Below are positions 58,206 to 64,000 of a stretch of 64,000 nucleotides of DNA, piece after piece. The notes under the pieces were generated by a model. That model was given only the letters and a program-made list of their open reading frames with translations, did not search any database and was not told the origin of the DNA. Both the position numbers and the translations under genes were made by a program. Numbering within the stretch: the stretch's first letter is position 1; every line of letters starts with the position of its first letter. This DNA comes from Tetracentron sinense (lineage: Eukaryota > Streptophyta > Magnoliopsida > Trochodendrales > Trochodendraceae), in the NCBI GenBank assembly GCA_015143295.1, contig CM026568.1, positions 29,830,441 to 29,894,440 of the forward strand. Reading direction: 5' to 3'.

Positions 58206-60531
58206 TCTATTAACTAAATATAAGGTAGACTTTTTCCTCCCCTCCTCCTTTTGCCACATAGGATTATAATATTCTCATCTTATGACACGTGTCACACTTA
58301 TCATTTTATGAAGAGTTATCTCAAACGTATAGATTAGTATTAATAGATTAGTATTAATGACTCTTTCCTTTATCCTCAAACGACACAATTCTTATGAAGA
58401 GTTATCTCAAACGTATAGATTAGTATTAATAGATCTCTACTTTAAACCTCAATATATTTCTACCAAATCAATCACCTTCGAATGTAAAATATTTGCATTT
58501 TTACGGCGAGGAAAAAAATTTCATATGATTCTTGCCTCTTTCAAAGGACACATCCGTTCCAAACCCCTTTCCAAACAATATAGATATATATTTGACATTC
58601 CTCCAGTTGCACGAATCTCCTACTCAACATCTATTTCTCACATGCCACCATTTACGACTCACCTCTCCTGGACCAGCCCCTTCACGCTACTTTGGTCGCA
58701 TATCTGCGATGATGATGGTGTTTTCTGTGCGGACTTCAACACATGGGTTAAATGACACTTAACATGTATCCACTCTAGACTAATTTTCAAGTTTTTAGAT
58801 ATCTTTGTTTACTTTTTTGTTTTCTTCTGTAAGTTTCTTGATCTGTATCCTAGACTGATTTCCAGATTTTTAGGTTTTGTTTTATTTTTCTTTTTCTATT
58901 TTCATCGGTAAGTTTTTTTATTTTTATATTAGTTTTGTGTTTACATTCGTTACCAGGGTTTCAGATCAAGAAAGGCGAGAAGTTTTCTCTATAATTACCT
59001 CTGGTTCCTATTTTTGCACCTCCATTAGAAACCATTAACTTTGTGGCTCAGATATTGAATGAATATATGAATTGAGTTCTTATTTTTTCAATTTTATATT
59101 CGTTTTTTTTCATCTAATGTAAATGAAATCTGGAGGACTCGAGACGCTGCTCTGTTGTTTGAAAAAATGTCTACTAGAGACTTATTAAGTTTGTGGTTTT
59201 GGAACCAATGTTTTATGAGGAGGTTGTGCTGTTTTCTCAGTTATTTCTATTAATTATGGATTGTGTTCTTTATACAATAATGGTTTTCTGTAAATTGGGC
59301 AGCATAGGTTGATAGATTTTTTTGATAATAATAACTATATAACTGTACCGTGAAAACTTGATTACAATTGTGGTAGGGACTGGGGGTTTAACATGTGAGA
59401 AATGCTTCTTCCCCCTCTTATTTTTTTTTTAAACTAAAATGTAATATTGTTTAGGTTAATAAAAGTTGTCATTTTTTTCTTCCTTCAAATGTTTGTTTTT
59501 CTCATTTTATTCAGGGTATTATTTAGTCATTTTTATAAATGACTTCAATTAAGAAATGGAGGGAGACCAACTGCAACTTTGGTAAGATGCTGTAATATAG
59601 CAAAACCTCATGGAACAATTGCCTTCTTGATCAATCATGTTTGTAATATCGTGAGTAGCCTCCCTTACATCTCTTCTTTCTCCATTTATGAATCTGTCCA
59701 GAAGTATGCTCACAATAAATTTAGTTGGATCTAGGTTATAAGAAGTGGTAAAGAATTTTTCAGGTGTATCAACCCTCTGTTATGATGCTCAAAATAAATT
59801 AAATTTTTTTTTTCTTTATCAATAAGCGTTATGTTTCCTCTCAGGAGTAGATATTTCTCAGAAACTCGACATGGTAATACACCTCTGCATAATAGGGCTA
59901 CTACCTGAAGATGGAGTGTTTGGGGTATGTGTTAAGTGCTCTATTTATTTTATCCTGGAATTGTTTTTTTTTTTTTTTATCACAGAATATTAATATCAGG
60001 AAAGGAGTACATGGAGAATATCTCCTCCGGTCCTCCTTGACTATGGCATAGATGTGGGGCTTGTGTGACCCACATGTAATTGATTGTTAGAACTATTTAT
60101 GTAATTGATTCAGTTCTTAGCAAGGAGGAGTGAGACCCACAGAACAGGTCCCAACCCCATTGCATGTTGCTCATGTGTTCATTACAAGTAGGAAAATAGT
60201 TCCTTCCTTTCACTTTCTTCCTAACATGAATAGACTTTCTCCCTTCCTGTCTCTGCATCCTTGGTGATGCTTTCGTTGTTGATTTATTTTTTTTTTTATA
60301 TTTTTTTTCCTTTAACAATTGTTCTTTTATGGGTTAACCCACTGATACTATGCTAATCTTTGTTATGTAATACCAAAGGGCTTTGCTCTTAAACAAATTA
60401 TTTTGATTTTATTTAACAATTTTAGTATAGAAAATTTTATTGTAAAATTTTATATTGAATGTTTATTTCATTAAATTTTCTTTTTATTAGTTAATTTTTC
60501 ATCTCGTGCATCGCACCGGGTGTTTGCTACT
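58206..60531 (+). mobile_element. Helitron H4 (family B)
   Basis: The 5' end TCTATTAACTAAATATAAGG resembles that of H6. The 3' end has CGTGCATCGCACCG, then CTACT (60527-60531), a variant of CTAGT. It is 2.3 kb. No Rep/helicase and no captured gene is recognised. A direct repeat (GAGTTATCTCAAACGTATAG) occurs near 58310 and 58397. It starts 36 AT-only bases after H2. Confidence 0.6.
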
Positions 60532-60546
60532 ATATATATATATATA

Positions 60547-61884
60547 TCATTCTACTAATAAAAGTATAAGGAGTATGCAAAACTTTACTTGGACGTAAAT
60601 ACCCTTTTACTTAATTTCTTTAATACATAACTTATAATATAACCAAACTTTGATTAAGTCACCATTTAATATTACGTGGGACCATTATTAAAAGAGAGTT
60701 GATTTAGGACTCTACCATATTTTAGGGGAGAATTCTATTTCTATGGAAAGAGACTCTCGAAAGGTAGAGTTGGTTTAGGACTCTACCATATTTTAAAGAT
60801 CCTAAATATCATAAATTGGCACCGATGATATAGTTTACGTGAACATATATATTAGAGTCCTTTTATGATAAAGTAAGTCTTTTTATAATGTTTTTATTAG
60901 ATACCATATGATAATAATTTAATATTTATAATTACAGGGTATTTACGTCTTATAATAATAAACGTACAAAGAATATACAAAACTTTACGTAGACGTAATT
61001 ACCCTTCACTTTTTATTCTATAACCAAACTCTATTGAAATCTCCTTCAAATATAATTTTAGTGCTTTAAATAAAGAAGACCCATTAAAAATTAGTCAAGC
61101 ACGTTTCTCCCAAATTTTCTTACTATTATTGGTAAGGACTCAATAGTGGAGAGGTGGAAGGACACTATTATAGAGTCCTTACTTATATGCAATATTTAAG
61201 AGGATTCATCTGGTAGTCATTGTGATTGTCATCCTCCTCACTCTCTGGATCAGGACTTCATGAATTGAGTCATCTATCACTGGAAAACGTCCAGTGAAGA
61301 GCTAATAAGAGAGGACAAGATTAGGAGAGGAACGTTATCATGCCATATAACCATGTAAGAAGGTATCTTTGATTGAGTGTTAATTAAGAGAACATTATCT
61401 ATTCTCATTCTATGTGAATTAAGAATTTATAGAGTCCGTACAAATCTTCCATCCCTTCAAATACATGTGCACTCTATATATGTATATATCAAACTTGCCA
61501 ATTTGTAAGAAGTTCTGTGATTCTATTTTTTTTTTTTGTTTAAAAGAGAGGATTCTCATTTTGCAGAAGTCTCCCTTCTGATATACCTCACACAAATTCA
61601 CAAGGTTCTCTCTTTAAATCTGTTATAAAATTTGATGGGTATAGAGGAAGTATCCAGAATCTCATTTTCAAAGGACTGACCTATTTGCATCAATACTCAA
61701 CTTATTGTGCACCGTAGCTTTCCATGCTCTCTCTCTCTAAATCCATAACAATGTCTTGTGTGTGTCTATCATTTAGGTAACCTAACAAAATAATTGCCAA
61801 CATGCATAAATAATTTATAATGTATTTAGGTAAATATTATAATCACATGTTTAATACGTTCAATGCTCGTACACCTTTACTAGT
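60547..61884 (+). mobile_element. Helitron H3 (family A), degenerate and possibly composite
   Basis: The 5' end TCATTCTACTAATAAAAGTA is the same as in H1 and H2. The 3' end CTTTACTAGT (61875-61884) follows a decayed hairpin ACGTTCAATGCTCGT. A second 5'-like end (TCTTATAATAATAAACG) at 60948 suggests that one copy inserted into, or recombined with, another. It begins 15 AT-only bases after H4. Confidence 0.5.
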
Positions 61885-61894
61885 ATATATATAT

Positions 61895-62022
61895 ACTAGC
61901 GGGTGACACATGCGATGCACGTGAGAGTGAAGATTGAACTCTCCCGTGATTCTATTATTTAAATAGATAAGGGGTAATTTGGGAATTACAGTAAAAAATT
62001 AACACATTAAAGTAAAATAATC

Positions 62023-62080
<58 letters not shown>

Positions 62081-62301
62081 GGTGGGCGTTAAATAAGGGG
62101 AGATATTTCAATTGAGGAATCGTGCTCTATCCAAGTGCTATATAAAAGGAATACAGTTATTAAGTTATGTGTTATCTTTAAGAGTTTAAAATTTTAAAAC
62201 TCAATCAACGCCTCAGCCCTCCAATTCTCACTTTAAGAGATTTAAAAAATAAAAATTCAATCAACGCCTCAACCCTCCAATTCTCATTATAGTAGTAGAG
62301 A
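61895..62301 (-). mobile_element. Helitron H5 (minus strand), 407 bases
   Basis: Read on the minus strand it starts TCTCTACTACTATAATGAG, preceded by A. It ends with the hairpin CACGTGCATCGCATGTG, followed by TCACCCGCTAGT. It lies 10 AT-only bases from the 3' end of H3, tail to tail. It contains the (GA)n microsatellite at 62025-62077. Confidence 0.62.
62025..62077. repeat. (GA)n microsatellite, ~53 bases
   Basis: This is an uninterrupted AG repeat inside Helitron H5. Confidence 0.95.
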
Positions 62302-62467
62302 TATATATACTTAACACAATGAGTGAGGGATAGCATTTCCATCCATATATATAGAGAGTGAAATTTAGAACCATTGATTTAGTTTAAACAATGACTTAGA
62401 TTGAGTGTAGAAAGAGGGAGTAAAAACAGGGAATACCCTTAGACTGACTCATATATATATATATATA

Positions 62468-62998
62468 TCTTTACTATAATATAAAGAAATAAGACTTTCT
62501 CCCTGCTCTCCAAACTCTAATCTCTCAAATCCTATACGTTCAATTCTAGGGATGCCATGTGACTTCCTTCTTTAATCTTCACCGTTTGATTTAGGTCATC
62601 CTAGAGTCCTCTCTATCTCCACTACTATAGACTCCTATCTTATCTCCAACTCTTACAGGTTTGGGACCCACTATCTCATCCTAGAGTCCTATCTATCTCC
62701 ACTGTTATAGAGTTCTCTTTTATCTCCAACTCTTGGGTGTATTAATTTAAGTTTAATACTAAATAACTTATGATTTTCCTATAAATGTTATTAAAATAAT
62801 AATAAATTATTATTATAAAATTAATTAATTAATACAAATAATAATGTATATCAAATAATAAAAAAACTAATACTATTAAAAATAAAATTTATGAAATATT
62901 CTTAAAATATATTACTTAATATTTAAAGAAATAAATAATATTATTTAATTTTAAATATTCTTAATTATTACCGTGCATCACACAGGGTCTCTGCTAGT
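62468..62998 (+). mobile_element. Helitron H6 (family B), 531 bases
   Basis: The 5' end is TCTTTACTATAATATAAAG after an (AT)n tract. The 3' end has CCGTGCATCACACAGG, then CTCTGCTAGT (62989-62998). Its interior (GGATGCCATGTGACTTCC) is related to that of H7. Confidence 0.65.
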
Positions 62999-63450
62999 AG
63001 TATAATATAAAAAAATAAGTGTCACCTAATCTCGTCTCTTTGTTCTCCAATCTTCAATCTCAGGAACCCTATGAGTTCTATTTTAAGGATGTCACGTGGC
63101 ACCGTTCTTTAATCTCAACCGTTAACTCTCTTTCACACACACACATGTTTGTCCCCCCACTTTTCTTTTTCTATCCTCACCTATTAAGTCTCCTCATTTT
63201 CCTGTCACATCTATACTATAATTCACACCATGGCTTTCCTTAATTCACATTGTTTGATCCCAAAAAGCCTTCTAGTGATCTTTTCTTAAATTTTCTCTTA
63301 TGTATCTCATATTCTTCTTTCTCTCTTATAGGACACGACGCCTCTCAATATTTTTCAAGAGTCCTCTCCAGCTTAACTCAACTATTTTTTTAATTATTTT
63401 CTTTTCATTTTTCTTTATATTGTCGTGCATCGCACGGGGACTTTGCTAGT
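62999..63450 (+). mobile_element. Helitron H7 (family B), head-to-tail with H6
   Basis: Directly behind the CTAGT of H6 the sequence continues AGTATAATATAAAAAAATAAG, matching the H6 5' region minus its first bases. The 3' end has the hairpin CGTGCATCGCACG (63424-63436) and CTAGT (63446-63450). No spacer separates H6 and H7. Confidence 0.6.
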
Positions 63451-64000
63451 GTATATATATATATTTATAAAAGCTAAATTTGCTTATTTTTCCCTCTACC
63501 TCAAATCCTAGATGGCGGGGAGTGCCACTTATGTGAGGGAGGTCTTGGATCAGTCTCAAGGATTTTCTTTGTAATGTGGCAAGCAAGAAGTCAATCACCA
63601 TTTAGTAACCTTAACATTAACCGTAGGTAAATGATGCCATGTAAAAAAAAACTGGGTGATTTTCAACCATCCAATCTAGACTCTCTCTTGGGGGATCTAT
63701 CCAAAATTTCTTTTATCATCCAAAGGATTAGATTAAAATCCATCTTAAGGATGGGCATTTTGCCTCTTAGTACTACTCGGCCCCAGTTAAGGCAGAGAGG
63801 CTTCAGTCTTGGCTCACACCTATAAGCCCATGAGTCCTCAGGGGTAGGCCAGATTTTGAGTCTACTTATATAGAGAAATGAACGCCCAAGTCTGGGAGCC
63901 TAACATAGAACACTTGTGGTACGTTTTTACTTGCTAGTATTTGGTGGTAAGAGTTGAATTATTGGCCTCCATGAGAGGATTAAAGGTTCAAGTCTAATTT
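63451..64000. other. Intergenic; possible SINE head at the right edge
   Basis: No gene is seen. The last 60 bases contain AGGTTCAAGTCTAATT, which resembles a pol III B box, preceded by TGGTGGTAAGAGTTG. This could be the head of a tRNA-derived SINE cut by the window edge. Confidence 0.3.

Noticed and set aside
58357..58755. 132-residue open frame inside Helitron H4 as a captured gene
   Set aside because: No recognisable domain, and the composition is like the surrounding non-coding sequence, so it cannot be supported.
1..64000. CRISPR arrays, bacterial operons, riboswitches
   Set aside because: The DNA is plant nuclear; no regularly spaced direct repeats with unique spacers were seen.
1..64000. 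tRNA or rRNA genes
   Set aside because: Only tRNA-Met primer-binding sites and SINE-like B boxes were found; no full cloverleaf was recognised.

Overview
This window is plant nuclear DNA, almost certainly from a eudicot. It is AT-rich, its introns have canonical GT-AG borders and reach several kb, tRNA-Met primer-binding sites (TGGTATCAGAGC) mark LTR elements, and three host genes are recognisable by their plant homologues. I cannot name the species. All three host genes lie on the minus strand.

Layout. (1) 254-1008: a small secreted RNase III-like gene of the NUCLEAR FUSION DEFECTIVE 2 (NFD2) type, three exons, apparently intact. (2) 1.1-9.3 kb: intergenic DNA with a 2.4 kb solo LTR (2719-5154) and a Helitron (5292-8031) that is split by a small copia-type element (6036-7776). 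(3) 9344-43947: a 34.6 kb gene for the gamma subunit of the AP-1 clathrin adaptor. Eighteen exons can be traced, but three carry lesions: a 1-base deletion in exon 2, a degraded start of exon 5 and a lost splice donor after exon 6. I therefore call it a probable young pseudogene, although uncorrected sequencing indels would look the same. Its introns hold at least four hAT-like elements with 8-base target-site duplications, two copia fragments, a miniature-LTR fragment and four LINE fragments. (4) 44.6-50 kb: a large fold-back element, a Mutator-type MITE, a gypsy LTR with a protease relic, a complete 352-base miniature LTR element (TRIM) and a LINE fragment. (5) 50493-53748: an intact seven-exon NHL-repeat membrane protein gene. 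(6) 54.4-64 kb: MITEs, a SINE candidate and a near-continuous array of six Helitrons (56264-63450). One of these carries two captured exons, with their intron, from an omega-3 fatty acid desaturase gene.

The host genes do not form a pathway. The AP-1 gamma and NHL genes are, from memory, also neighbours on Arabidopsis chromosome 1, so their adjacency probably reflects old synteny. The most notable features are the Helitron array with its captured desaturase exons, the copia-type element ending in an inverted copy of its own LTR, the 352-base TRIM, and the decayed adaptin gene whose exons are still mostly intact.
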